NCBI GenBank assembly: GCA_937901915.1
Contig: CALGUD010000151.1
Location: 1-64,000 of the forward strand
DNA: 64,000 nt
Direction of reading: 5' to 3'
From: an uncultured Flavobacteriaceae bacterium
GTDB lineage: Bacteria; Bacteroidota; Bacteroidia; Flavobacteriales; Flavobacteriaceae
Position 1 is the first letter of the stretch. Each line of letters opens with the position of its first letter. Positions 36,239-46,343 of the stretch are shown piece by piece. The position numbers and the translations under genes are program-made. The notes beneath the pieces are model-generated. The model was not told where the DNA came from. It worked only from the letters and a program-made list of their open reading frames with translations, and searched no databases.

Positions 36239-37408
36239 ATGAAAAAGCATTTCATTATTATATTATTAACCTTATCTGGTCAGCTATGCGTAGCGCAAGC
36301 CGATAAACAATCAATTAAAGAAGATTTTAAGCCAACTGCAACAACTCAAGAAGGTAAAGAATACCCCCAGGTTAATTCTGAAGGACGTGTTCGTGTTCAA
36401 ATTTCAGCTCCTGAAGCAAAGAAAGTTCAATTAGATATTGGTGCAGTAAAATATGACCTGGTAAAAGATGAGAATGGTGTTTGGATTGGTGAATCGGCTC
36501 CACAGGATGAAGGTTTTCACTATTACCAACTCAATATTGATGGTGCTTCAGTTCCGGATCCCGGAAGCCTGTACTTTTATGGTGCAAGCCGTTGGGGGAG
36601 TGGTGTAGAAGTTCCTGCTCATGACGAAGAAAAATATGCGTTGAAAAACGTGCCTCATGGTGAAGTAAGAGAAGTTACTTATTATTCAAAAACCAATGAA
36701 AGCATGCGCCGTTGTTTTGTTTATACGCCTCCGGGATATAATGAAAACACCAATAAGCGTTATCCTGTACTCTATTTACAGCATGGTGGCGGTGAAAATG
36801 AAACCGGGTGGTCCAGCCAGGGACACGCCAATCTTATTATGGACAACCTGATAGCCGAAGGCAAAGCGAATCCTTTTATTATTGTAATGGATAATGGCAG
36901 CTGGCGTTTGCCTGCCCAATCACGGCCTGCACCGGGTGCTGAACGTCCTAGTGGTCCATGGCCTCCTGAAGGTTGGGCAGATGGGTTCATGAACACCCTA
37001 CTAAATGATATTATTCCCATGGTCGATTCAAACTACCGTACTTTAGCTGATCCGGAGCATAGAGCAATGGCAGGATTGTCTATGGGCGGTATGCAAACCC
37101 GTGTAATCACGTTAGCGCATCCGGAGGTGTTTTCTTATGTAGGGATGTTTAGTGGTGGAAGCTTCAGCACTGAAGACATAGATAAATCACCCAATTTTAA
37201 AAAGAACATCAAGTTGTTATTTGTTAGTTTTGGAAGTCATGAACTTGAAAACCGGAGAGAAGGTTTTGGGGGTGATCCTAAAGCCAATACAGAGGCTGTT
37301 AAAAAGTTGGGAATTGATTCTCATTTCTACGTTTCTCCCAAAACTGCGCACGAATGGCAAACCTGGAGGCGTAGCCTACACGAATTCGCGCAATTAATAT
37401 TCAAATAG
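36239..37408 (+). CDS. CE1-type esterase with N-terminal E-set domain, paralogue 2
   Basis: This 389-aa secreted protein (signal peptide to about residue 20, CVAQ) has an E-set domain and an esterase domain with nucleophile Ser281 in AGLSMGGMQT and catalytic His in KTAHEWQTWRR. A proline-rich insertion (RPAPGAERPSGPWPPEG, about 225-242) is unique to this copy and may shape the active-site entrance. It is most like the paralogue at 38582-39742; both share YYQLNIDGASVPDPG and an EDFKP start to the mature protein. It lies 35 bases after paralogue 1. Feruloyl versus acetyl specificity cannot be read from sequence. Confidence 0.9.
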   Translation: MKKHFIIILLTLSGQLCVAQADKQSIKEDFKPTATTQEGKEYPQVNSEGRVRVQISAPEAKKVQLDIGAVKYDLVKDENGVWIGESAPQDEGFHYYQLNIDGASVPDPGSLYFYGASRWGSGVEVPAHDEEKYALKNVPHGEVREVTYYSKTNESMRRCFVYTPPGYNENTNKRYPVLYLQHGGGENETGWSSQGHANLIMDNLIAEGKANPFIIVMDNGSWRLPAQSRPAPGAERPSGPWPPEGWADGFMNTLLNDIIPMVDSNYRTLADPEHRAMAGLSMGGMQTRVITLAHPEVFSYVGMFSGGSFSTEDIDKSPNFKKNIKLLFVSFGSHELENRREGFGGDPKANTEAVKKLGIDSHFYVSPKTAHEWQTWRRSLHEFAQLIFK

Positions 37409-37428
37409 TAATTACTAAACCAAAAAAT

Positions 37429-38541
37429 ATGAAACAATTATTATTGTTACTGGCATTATCGGGATGCCTATGCTTTGTACAAGCACAGGATACAACTATA
37501 AAAGAAGATTTTAAACCATCTACTAAAAATCAACCCGGACAAGAATATCCCCAGGTTAATTCCCAGGGTTATGCCCGTTTCCGTATTGAAGCTCCTGCGG
37601 CTGACAGTGTAAGAGTAAGTCTTGGACTAGGCGGACAAGGTGGTACTAAATTAGAAAAAAACCAGGACGGTATCTGGATGGGTACCACTGCAGGCCCTAT
37701 GGATGAAGGTTTCCACTATTACAATCTTAATATAGACGGAGGTAAATTCAATGATCCGGGTGCTTTAAATTATTATGGCTCGATACGTTGGGAAAGTGGT
37801 ATTGAAATACCGGCACATGACCAGGATTTTTATGCTTTAAAAGATGTTCCACATGGCCATGTACATCAAATACTTTTTCCTTCTAAAAGCACCAATACAT
37901 CCCGTCGTGCATTTGTTTACACACCTCCCGGATATTCTAAAAATCAATCAGAGCGTTATCCTGTATTATATCTTCAACACGGATGGGGTGAAGATGAAAC
38001 TGCATGGAGCAATCAAGGTCATGCCAATCTGATTATGGATAATATGATCGCCGAAGGCAAAATAAAACCTTTTATCATTGTAATGACTTATGGAATGACC
38101 AATGAAGTAAAATTTGGGGGACTCAGGACTTTTGATATAACTCCATTTCAGACCGTATTGGTTGAAGAATTAATTCCATATGTAGATGAAAATTTCCGTA
38201 CAGTGGCAAATAGAGAGAATCGTGCTATGGCCGGACTGTCTATGGGTGGTTTTGAAACCCGCTTGATTACACTTAATAAACCCGAAGTATTTGCGTATTA
38301 TGGGCTTTTAAGCGGAGGCACGTATTCTCCGGAAGATTTGAAAGATCAAAAGGATGTAAAACTTATCTTTTTAAGTTGTGGCAGTAAAGAAAGGCCGGAT
38401 GCTATTAAAAGTGCAACAACAACCTTAAAAGAGGCAGGTTACAATGCCGTTTCGTATATTTCTGAAGGGACTGCCCACGAATTTCAAACCTGGCGCCGAA
38501 GCTTACATGAAATGGCTCCTTTGCTATTTAAGAATAAGTAA
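37429..38541 (+). CDS. CE1-type esterase with N-terminal E-set domain, paralogue 3
   Basis: This 370-aa secreted protein (signal peptide ending VQAQ, about residue 20) has an E-set domain (about 35-125) and an esterase domain with nucleophile Ser271 in AGLSMGGFET and His in GTAHEFQTWRR. The E-set differs from its neighbours by a glycine-rich loop (LGLGGQGGTKLEK). The lid region after the second domain strand is shorter than in paralogue 2. It is the most diverged of the copies yet keeps the catalytic residues. It lies 20 bases after paralogue 2 and 40 before paralogue 4. Confidence 0.9.
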   Translation: MKQLLLLLALSGCLCFVQAQDTTIKEDFKPSTKNQPGQEYPQVNSQGYARFRIEAPAADSVRVSLGLGGQGGTKLEKNQDGIWMGTTAGPMDEGFHYYNLNIDGGKFNDPGALNYYGSIRWESGIEIPAHDQDFYALKDVPHGHVHQILFPSKSTNTSRRAFVYTPPGYSKNQSERYPVLYLQHGWGEDETAWSNQGHANLIMDNMIAEGKIKPFIIVMTYGMTNEVKFGGLRTFDITPFQTVLVEELIPYVDENFRTVANRENRAMAGLSMGGFETRLITLNKPEVFAYYGLLSGGTYSPEDLKDQKDVKLIFLSCGSKERPDAIKSATTTLKEAGYNAVSYISEGTAHEFQTWRRSLHEMAPLLFKNK

Positions 38542-38581
38542 ACGCTAACTAACTGTCTAGAAAAACAAAAAAATTATTGTT

Positions 38582-39742
38582 ATGAATTACAGATTTATCA
38601 TTTTTCTAATGATCGGGTTAAGTGCTAATGTGTGTTTTGCGCAATCAAACTCATCCGGTATTGTAGAAGACTTCAAGCCGTCCTCTGTCAATCAACCTGG
38701 AAAGGAATTCCCTCAGGTAAATTCCGAAGGTAGAGTACGTGCAAGTATTGTTGCACCCGAAGCTGGTAAGGTTCAACTTGATATTGGTGGTGTTAAATAC
38801 GATATGGTAAAAGGTGATGAGGGAGTATGGAAAGGTGAATCTGCACCTCAGGATGAAGGCTTTCACTATTACCAACTTAATATAGACGGTGCCTCGGTCC
38901 CGGATCCCGGGACAAAATATTTCTATGGTGCCGGCCGTTGGGGCAGTGGCATCGAAATTCCTGCTAAGGACCAGGATTTTTATGCAGTTAAAGATGTTCC
39001 GCATGGACTTGTTAGCGAAAACATATATTTTTCCAAATTAACCAATTCTCATAGACGCTGTTTTGTGTATACCCCTCCGGGTTATACTGAGGATACAAAA
39101 ACCCGTTATCCTGTACTTTATCTGCAACACGGTAGTTTTGAAGATGAAACCGGATGGCCATCACAAGGTCATGCGAACCTTATTCTGGACAACTTAATTG
39201 CAGAAAAAAAAGCTAAGTCTATGATCATTGTAATGGATAATGGATATGCCTTTAAACCTCAGGAAACTTCTTCTTCGGAACGTCCTGAGCTTGTTTTTGA
39301 AGAAGTGTTGATCAATGAAGTAATCCCTATGATCGACTCTAAATTCCGAACTATCCCTGATCGTGAACACAGGGCTATAGCCGGCCTTTCAATGGGAGCC
39401 AACCAGACAATGAGGATTTTAATGAACCATCTCGATAAGTTTGCATATTATGGTGGCTTTAGCGGTACTTCAAATTATCCAAGTGCTGATGAAATAGATG
39501 CTTCTACTTTTTTGAATGGAAAATTTAATGATGGTAAAACTATAAACAAACAGGTCAAAGTTTTTTGGCTTGGTCTGGGAACTAAAGAACCCGATCCCTT
39601 TCCGGGTTCTGTAGGGGCGTTCAGAAACATGTTAAACAAACAAGGCATTAAACATGTGTATTACGAATCTCCGGGAACTGCACATGAATGGCTAACCTGG
39701 AGACGGTCATTAAAAGAATATGCCAGTTTATTATTTAAATAA
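38582..39742 (+). CDS. CE1-type esterase with N-terminal E-set domain, paralogue 4
   Basis: This 386-aa secreted protein (signal peptide to about residue 20, CFAQ) has the same E-set plus esterase layout. The nucleophile motif is AGLSMGANQT with Ser270; the usual second Gly is Ala here, a change beside the nucleophile that may alter the oxyanion region. His is in GTAHEWLTWRR and a candidate Asp is in KEPDPFPGS. The loop before the C-terminal helix is longer (NYPSADEIDASTFLNG). It is closest to paralogue 2 and is followed after 18 bases by the fused esterase. Confidence 0.9.
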   Translation: MNYRFIIFLMIGLSANVCFAQSNSSGIVEDFKPSSVNQPGKEFPQVNSEGRVRASIVAPEAGKVQLDIGGVKYDMVKGDEGVWKGESAPQDEGFHYYQLNIDGASVPDPGTKYFYGAGRWGSGIEIPAKDQDFYAVKDVPHGLVSENIYFSKLTNSHRRCFVYTPPGYTEDTKTRYPVLYLQHGSFEDETGWPSQGHANLILDNLIAEKKAKSMIIVMDNGYAFKPQETSSSERPELVFEEVLINEVIPMIDSKFRTIPDREHRAIAGLSMGANQTMRILMNHLDKFAYYGGFSGTSNYPSADEIDASTFLNGKFNDGKTINKQVKVFWLGLGTKEPDPFPGSVGAFRNMLNKQGIKHVYYESPGTAHEWLTWRRSLKEYASLLFK

Positions 39743-39760
39743 CAAATACAATAATTATAA

Positions 39761-41680
39761 ATGAAACAAATTGTTCTTTCAATTATTAGTTTAATTGCAA
39801 TAAATATGGGCCTCTTGGCTCAGGATATTGAAAAAAAAGCCCCTGAAGGCTTCGATGTAGTGAAACCAAATATTCCCAAAGGAACTCTGGACAGTCTTAC
39901 GTATGAATCTAAAACTGTTGGTACAATGCGTAAGGTATTGGTGTATACACCTCCGGGATTTGATAAAAAGAAGAAATACCCTGTTCTGTATCTTTTACAT
40001 GGAATAGGAGGTGATGAAAAGGAATGGCTAAATGGTGCTCAGCCTCAAGTTATTTTAGACAATCTATATTCGGAAGGTGAAATAGAACCCATGATTGTAG
40101 TAATGCCCAATGGTCGTGCCATGAAAGATGACCGCCCGGGTGGAAATATTTTTGCTCCAGATAAGGTTGAAGCATTCGCAAATTTTGAGAAAGACCTTTT
40201 AAATGATCTCATTCCGTTTATACAAAAGAAATATAAAGTCTATACCGATAGAGAACATCGTGCTATTGCCGGACTATCGATGGGAGGCGGACAGTCTTTG
40301 AATTTTGGTTTGGGCAATCTTGATAAATTTGCATGGGTTGGTGGATTTTCTTCTGCTCCCAATACAAAAGCCCCTGAAGAGCTTGTTCCGGATCCGGAAA
40401 AAGCTAAAAAAATGTTGAAACTCCTCTGGATTTCATGTGGAGATGAAGACGGACTGATTACTTTTAGTAAACGCACCCATGATTATCTTTATCAAAATGA
40501 CGTTCCCCATATTTATTACATCGAACCAGGAGTTCATGATTTTAAAGTATGGAAAAACGGTTTGTACATGTTCTCACAGTTCTTATTTAAACCTGTAGAC
40601 ACATCTACGTTTACACAATACACCATTTTAGGTACACCTGCTGCTACCAACATTCGTAATGCAAAGTACCCGCAGATATTACCGGATAACCGTGTTGTGT
40701 TTAAAGTAAAGGCGACAGATGCTCAAAAAGTTCAAATTGATTTAGGAAAAAAGTATGAAATGGTCAAGGATACAAGTGGCTTCTGGAATGTTACTACAGA
40801 TGTTATAAGTAAGGGGTTTCATTACTATTCATTAATAATTGACGGTGTAGCAGTAGCTGATCCTGCCAGTGAATCTTTTTATGGTATGGGACGTATGGCA
40901 AGTGGTATAGAAATACCTTTTAAAGGTGACGATTATTACAGTTTAAAAGATGTACCGCATGGTGATATCCGTATTAAACAATATTTTTCAAAAGCATCAA
41001 ATTCCTGGAGAGAAATGTATATATACACCCCCCCGGGTTATGATAAATCATCTGAAAAATATCCTGTACTATATTTATTGCATGGAGGGGGTGAAGATCA
41101 AAGAGGTTGGGCCACACAAGGCAAAACTAATCTTATTTTAGACAACTTAATTGCAGAAAACAAGGCAAAACCAATGGTTATTGCTATGTTAGATGGCAAT
41201 ATATCCGGTAGGGGAGCAGGTTTCAATGAAAATTCTCTCAAGGCCTTTGAAAATGAATTAAAATCAGGAGCTATACCATTTATAGAAAATAACTACCGTG
41301 TGAAAACGGATGCCAAAAGCAGGGCTTTAGCAGGTCTCTCAATGGGAGGTTTACAAACACTTCATGCTGGGGTGCAGAATACTGATATGTTTGCTTATTT
41401 GGGAGTATTTAGCTCAGGATGGTTTGCAGATTCTAATGAACTGTCAGATCCTCAGTACAAATACATGAAAGAGAATACTGAAAAGATAAATAGTAATTTG
41501 AAGAGGTTTTTTATTTCAATGGGAGGAGAAGAAGATATTGCTTATAATAATTGTAAAGTTATGATGCAAAAATTTGATGAAATAGGAATTAAATATGAGT
41601 ATAGCGAATATCCCGGAGGTCACACATGGCCGGTTTGGAGACACGACTTATTTAAATTTGCCCCTCTTTTGTTTCAGTAA
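39761..41680 (+). CDS. Tandem double CE1-type esterase (two catalytic modules)
   Basis: This 639-aa secreted protein (signal peptide to about residue 20, LLAQ) contains two complete esterase modules. Module 1 (about 25-276) lacks an E-set; it has Ser173 in AGLSMGGGQS, Asp in SCGDEDGLI and His in PGVHDFKVWK. After a short linker (about 277-287), module 2 has its own E-set (about 288-385) and esterase domain with Ser527 in AGLSMGGLQT and His in PGGHTWPVWR. Module 2 strongly resembles paralogue 1. Both triads look intact, so the protein may act on two ester types or on neighbouring acyl groups. It is the last gene of the run. Confidence 0.92.
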   Translation: MKQIVLSIISLIAINMGLLAQDIEKKAPEGFDVVKPNIPKGTLDSLTYESKTVGTMRKVLVYTPPGFDKKKKYPVLYLLHGIGGDEKEWLNGAQPQVILDNLYSEGEIEPMIVVMPNGRAMKDDRPGGNIFAPDKVEAFANFEKDLLNDLIPFIQKKYKVYTDREHRAIAGLSMGGGQSLNFGLGNLDKFAWVGGFSSAPNTKAPEELVPDPEKAKKMLKLLWISCGDEDGLITFSKRTHDYLYQNDVPHIYYIEPGVHDFKVWKNGLYMFSQFLFKPVDTSTFTQYTILGTPAATNIRNAKYPQILPDNRVVFKVKATDAQKVQIDLGKKYEMVKDTSGFWNVTTDVISKGFHYYSLIIDGVAVADPASESFYGMGRMASGIEIPFKGDDYYSLKDVPHGDIRIKQYFSKASNSWREMYIYTPPGYDKSSEKYPVLYLLHGGGEDQRGWATQGKTNLILDNLIAENKAKPMVIAMLDGNISGRGAGFNENSLKAFENELKSGAIPFIENNYRVKTDAKSRALAGLSMGGLQTLHAGVQNTDMFAYLGVFSSGWFADSNELSDPQYKYMKENTEKINSNLKRFFISMGGEEDIAYNNCKVMMQKFDEIGIKYEYSEYPGGHTWPVWRHDLFKFAPLLFQ

Positions 41681-41725
41681 GGAAATAAAAGGACTCTTTG
41701 AGGGTAAATATGTCTAATATAAAAA

Positions 41726-41751
41726 GAGGCTGCTCGTCCATGGGCAGCCTC
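41726..41751 (+). terminator. GC-rich hairpin at the end of the degradative operon
   Basis: GAGGCTGC (41726-41733) pairs with GCAGCCTC (41744-41751), 46 bases after the last stop. No T tract follows directly, so efficiency is uncertain. The rest of 41681-42212 is AT-rich and holds no gene I can support; it separates the operon from the convergent regulator gene. Confidence 0.55.
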
Positions 41752-42212
41752 ATTAGTAAATGAACACTAACTAATAAAGTTCATTTTTCAACAATTGGTA
41801 TTAAGGTGTATCTAATTAACTCCATCCATGAAGTAGGTTAACTTCATATCAGGAGTTAATGGGTTTTGGTGGTTAATGAAATTTTAAACACATTCCTAAA
41901 AGGACTCATACTTTTTCCTTTTTAAAAGTATGCTCATTATTAAATTGGTTCCTAATCGTTCTACTGTTTTAATTTGATAAAGAACAATAAATCCAACAGC
42001 AAGACAAATATGATGATATAAGAGAAAACAGTCCTTTCACAGAATGGACATTCTTTTTAAAATTTTGAACATTTATGAGAATTTGATCTTTTTGCGGATT
42101 TATTAATTGTTTAAATCTTTCAAGATATTTTTTTAAGAATAAAACAGTTGAAAATCTCTTCCAGATTAGTGTAGATAAAGTGTATAATCGTTCTCTTAAT
42201 TAGTGATAATCT

Positions 42213-45200
42213 CTATTGATTTTGCTCTAAATAATCGGAAGGTGCCTTGCCGTATTCATCTTTAAAACATCTTGTAAAATAGGAAGCCGAATTGAATCCG
42301 GTGCGGAAAGCTATCTCAGTAAGTGTAAATTTTTGGGTATCCATAAGTTTTAAAGCTTGCTTAATTCTTACCATCCTGATAAAATTTACAATTGATTTTC
42401 CGGTAAGTGCTTTAATTTTACGATAAACCTGCATACGGCTTAAATTAAAAAGACCTGCAATTGAATCAACACCAAGTTGGGAGTCTTGTAGATTTTCAAT
42501 GATATATTCTATAGCCTTTTGCAAGAATTCCTGGTCAATTTCATTGCTGGTGACTTTATTTGGTAACAAAAAAACATCCTGGCTAAACTGGGAGTACAAT
42601 TTTTGACGTGATTCAATAATTTGATTTACCTGAGCTACAAGAAATCGAAAGCTAAAAGGTTTTGTTATATATACATCTGCACCAGTTTCTATTCCCTCAA
42701 TCTGATCGTTTACTGTTGTTTTTGCAGTAAGCATGATAAAAGGAATGTGACTGGTTTCAAGATTAGATTTTATTTCATTACAGAGTTCAATACCGTTTTT
42801 TACAGGCATGAGAATATCACTTATAATAAGATCGGGACTCTTTTCAAGCGCAATCTCTAAAGCCTGCTTGCCATCTTTTGCTTCCAGTACGTTGAACTGA
42901 TTCCGGAATTCCAGTGAAATATAATTTCTCAACTCATCATTATCTTCAGCAATAAGTATATGAGGCTTGAGTTGGTCATCTTCTTTATCCCAATCATCAC
43001 TATTATAATTATTAGCTTTAGAGGTATTCAGGTTATCTGAACTAACGGGAATATCGTATATATCTTCATTGAAGAATACTTTTCTATCAATTGGAATGAG
43101 TATAATAAATTGAGTTTGATGGCCAGGTAAACTTTCTACTTTAATGTTTCCCTGGTGTAACTCTACAAGACCTTTGGTTAACGAAAGCCCAATTCCAGTC
43201 CCCCCGGTATTAATTTTTGTAGATGATTTTGCTTGATAAAATTTATCAAAAATAAAAGGGAGTTCATTTTCAGAGATTCCAATTCCATTGTCAATGATGC
43301 TAAGTTCCAGGCAATTGCTTTTCACTTGTTTTTCACCGACTACACTATAAGTTGAATTAATAATTATATTGATCTGGCCGTTGTCTGAAGTAAATCTAAA
43401 AGCATTCGAAAGAATATTTACCAATATTTTTTCCATTTTATCATGGTCAAACCAACCATTTAAGGAAGGAAACATTGAATGAACTCCAAAGTGAATGTTT
43501 CTTTTTATGGCAAGGTCATTAAAAACAGCAGCAATACCTGTAACGTAACGGACTAACTCTCCCTCTTGTATATGAAGCTTCAATTTTGCACTTTCCATTT
43601 TGTTGAAATCCATAAGTTCATTAACCAATTTCATCATTTTATCTGAGTTGGCCTGAATTGTATTGAGTCTTCCTTTTACGGTGGAGGGAAGGTCTTCCAT
43701 AGCAATTAAATTTTCCAATGGCATAGATATAAGACTCAAAGGGGTTCGAAATTCATGTGATATATCGGTAAAAAATTGTGTTTTCGATTCTATCAGTTCA
43801 TTTTCTCTTTCACGCGCCAATCTTTCCATGGCCAGTTGATTTTTTATATTAATCCTGTCCGTCCTTATTCTGATAAGAAAATAGATAGTTATTATAATTA
43901 AAACAGTATATAGTGTCATTGCCCACCATGTTTTCCATAATATTGGGCGTATTACGATCTTTAGGCGTTTGGGAGTTTTATTCCATATCCCGTCGTGTTC
44001 TGCTTTTGCTAAAAATACATATTCGCCGGGATCAATATTAGTATAGGTGGCACTATGATTTTTTCCAATACAGTTCCAGGTTTTGTCAAATCCTTCCAAC
44101 ATATAACAATATTCGAAATGAGATGATTGTCCATAGTTTATAGCTGCAAAATCTATCGTAAAGGAACGTTGCTTATGTGAGAGTTCTATTTCTGGCGTGA
44201 GACTAATATGTTTCTCTAAGGGTGAGGAGGGAGTACCAATCCCGACTAATTCATTATTAATTTTCAAATCTGTAAAATACAGTTCTGGTATTGAAGTATT
44301 GGATTGTATACTGTCCGGATAAAATGCATTAAAACCATTATTATTACCAAAGAATAATTTACCGGTACTGCTGTGTAGAGATGCGTTGTTGTAAAAATTG
44401 TTGGACGCCAAACCATCTGATGTAGTATAGTTGGTAAATACATTGGTTTTAGGATTTAGCTTAGATATTCCCATATTTCCACTGATCCAGATATTACCAA
44501 CAGAATCCATTTCCATTGCTTTAATAAAGTTGCTTGGAAGGCCATCTTCTTTTTGAAAAACTTTGAATTGGGAAGTTTTTTTACTTTTTATATTCAAACC
44601 ATTATCAGTTGTGCCTATCCATAAACCGTTAACCGGGTCTTCAAGCAGAGTTTGTATACCACTGCGGCTCCGGCCATCGGGTAGGTCGTCTTTAAGATAA
44701 CATCTGTATATAAATGAGTTATTTTTTACCTTCGTGAGTTCATATAAGCCATACATTGTTCCTACCCACAAAATTCCATCAGAGTCTTCTAATACAGAAC
44801 TAATATAGTTAGTTTTCTCAATGAAGTTAGGTTTGTTTTTCTCACAAAGGATAGTAAACCGTTGCGTTTCTTCATCAAAATAAAAAAGCCCGCTTCCTAA
44901 GGTACCGGCCCAAATAGTCCCTTTTTTATCTATATACAAACAGGAAACATTATCGTCACCGAAGCCCCCGGATTGTAGCGAGTAGTTCTTTACATCATTG
45001 TTTTGAAAATTCACTTTGTATAAACCTTTACCCGCTGTTCCGATCCAAAGATTGTCATTACTGTCAGAAATTATGGATGTGAGATGCTTAGTGTTTAATT
45101 TAAAATTGATGTTGTCACAACGCTGTAGCTTACCTGTTTCAGAATTTAACTTAATCAGACCCAGCCCTTCAGATACAATCCAGATATTCCCATTTTTATC

Positions 45201-46343
45201 TTCCGCAAATCCTTTTACACTTTTATTTTCCAGATCGGTTGGTTTAAAATCACCCCAATTATATGAATCAAATTCTTCAGCATTGTTATTGATAAGGTAT
45301 ACGCCTTTATCAAAAGTTGCGATCCACGTAAGCCCTGAATCATCAATGTAAACTGAACGGATAGAATTAGTTGGTAATTTTTTGAGATTATTGTCTTCAG
45401 AACCAAAGTAGCTTATTTTATTTTTTTTTGTATCCAGATAATTTAACCCGGAATTTTCTCCGCCTATCCATAGGTTACCTTTACTATCGCTGCATAATGT
45501 CAAAATATTATTGCCAGTCGAACTATAAATAGAATCCCTCGATATTGTTCTTCTAAAAGAATAATATCCATCATTTCGGGAAGCTTTAATAAGCTCACCA
45601 TGCTGAGTGGCCAACCAAATATTTCCTGTTTTATCTTGTATCATTTGGTTAATTTGGCTTTGGGGTATCTCTTTTTCATTAAATGGTAAGGATGTAGAAA
45701 CCAAATCAGTTGCATCAAATATTCGAAGTCCACCCTTGGTTCCACACCACATCTGATTATCTACATATAAAAAACTGTTGACATAGTTGCCAAGAGAAGT
45801 GGTATTATCTTTAGTGTTTTCGATGAAATATGTAAAAGTTAAATTCGCTGGGTCATAAACATTTACTCCACCCCCATGTGTGCCAATCCACAACCGGTCA
45901 TATTGGTCAACTGACAAGCATGTTATGAATCGATTACTAACAGAGTTCTTATTATCTCTGAACGAATCAATATTTATAAAATTATCCTTCTCTCTATCGT
46001 AAAGGCACAGTCCTTTTGCAGTTCCAATCCACAATTTTTGATGAGAATCTTCAATAATTACATTTATACTATTGTGACTGATAGTGGTTTTATCTCCCGG
46101 GTTATGCTCATAACTGTATAAGTTGGTGCCGTCATAGCGTATTAATCCCTCAGATGTTCCAATCCACATGAAACCCTTACTGTCTTTAAAAAAACATCTT
46201 GCAGAATTTGACAATTCTTCGGGTTCTACAGGAAGAAACTTGGTGTGTTGTGATTGAGCAATAGAATTATATCCAAACAACAAACTTATTAATAAGGCTA
46301 TTAGACCATATGTTTTTTTATGTAAGAGTGATTTCATGTACAT
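42213..46343 (-). CDS. Hybrid two-component system regulator (HTCS)
   Basis: This 1376-aa one-protein sensor-regulator of Bacteroidota carbohydrate loci has a signal sequence (to about residue 30). About 14 propeller repeats of the Reg_prop kind (GFMWIGTSEGLIRYD and similar) form two seven-bladed propellers that sense periplasmic oligosaccharide. Then come a Y_Y_Y domain (about 700-790), a transmembrane helix (about 805-825), a HisKA domain with His863 in SHEFRTPLSL, and an ATPase domain (about 965-1080). A receiver (about 1126-1240) has phospho-acceptor Asp1176 in LIISDILMPV, and an AraC-type DNA-binding domain ends the protein. It faces the esterase operon and is the likely activator of the locus. 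A second Met (residue 3) may be the real start. Confidence 0.95.
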   Translation of the reverse strand: MYMKSLLHKKTYGLIALLISLLFGYNSIAQSQHTKFLPVEPEELSNSARCFFKDSKGFMWIGTSEGLIRYDGTNLYSYEHNPGDKTTISHNSINVIIEDSHQKLWIGTAKGLCLYDREKDNFINIDSFRDNKNSVSNRFITCLSVDQYDRLWIGTHGGGVNVYDPANLTFTYFIENTKDNTTSLGNYVNSFLYVDNQMWCGTKGGLRIFDATDLVSTSLPFNEKEIPQSQINQMIQDKTGNIWLATQHGELIKASRNDGYYSFRRTISRDSIYSSTGNNILTLCSDSKGNLWIGGENSGLNYLDTKKNKISYFGSEDNNLKKLPTNSIRSVYIDDSGLTWIATFDKGVYLINNNAEEFDSYNWGDFKPTDLENKSVKGFAEDKNGNIWIVSEGLGLIKLNSETGKLQRCDNINFKLNTKHLTSIISDSNDNLWIGTAGKGLYKVNFQNNDVKNYSLQSGGFGDDNVSCLYIDKKGTIWAGTLGSGLFYFDEETQRFTILCEKNKPNFIEKTNYISSVLEDSDGILWVGTMYGLYELTKVKNNSFIYRCYLKDDLPDGRSRSGIQTLLEDPVNGLWIGTTDNGLNIKSKKTSQFKVFQKEDGLPSNFIKAMEMDSVGNIWISGNMGISKLNPKTNVFTNYTTSDGLASNNFYNNASLHSSTGKLFFGNNNGFNAFYPDSIQSNTSIPELYFTDLKINNELVGIGTPSSPLEKHISLTPEIELSHKQRSFTIDFAAINYGQSSHFEYCYMLEGFDKTWNCIGKNHSATYTNIDPGEYVFLAKAEHDGIWNKTPKRLKIVIRPILWKTWWAMTLYTVLIIITIYFLIRIRTDRINIKNQLAMERLARERENELIESKTQFFTDISHEFRTPLSLISMPLENLIAMEDLPSTVKGRLNTIQANSDKMMKLVNELMDFNKMESAKLKLHIQEGELVRYVTGIAAVFNDLAIKRNIHFGVHSMFPSLNGWFDHDKMEKILVNILSNAFRFTSDNGQINIIINSTYSVVGEKQVKSNCLELSIIDNGIGISENELPFIFDKFYQAKSSTKINTGGTGIGLSLTKGLVELHQGNIKVESLPGHQTQFIILIPIDRKVFFNEDIYDIPVSSDNLNTSKANNYNSDDWDKEDDQLKPHILIAEDNDELRNYISLEFRNQFNVLEAKDGKQALEIALEKSPDLIISDILMPVKNGIELCNEIKSNLETSHIPFIMLTAKTTVNDQIEGIETGADVYITKPFSFRFLVAQVNQIIESRQKLYSQFSQDVFLLPNKVTSNEIDQEFLQKAIEYIIENLQDSQLGVDSIAGLFNLSRMQVYRKIKALTGKSIVNFIRMVRIKQALKLMDTQKFTLTEIAFRTGFNSASYFTRCFKDEYGKAPSDYLEQNQ

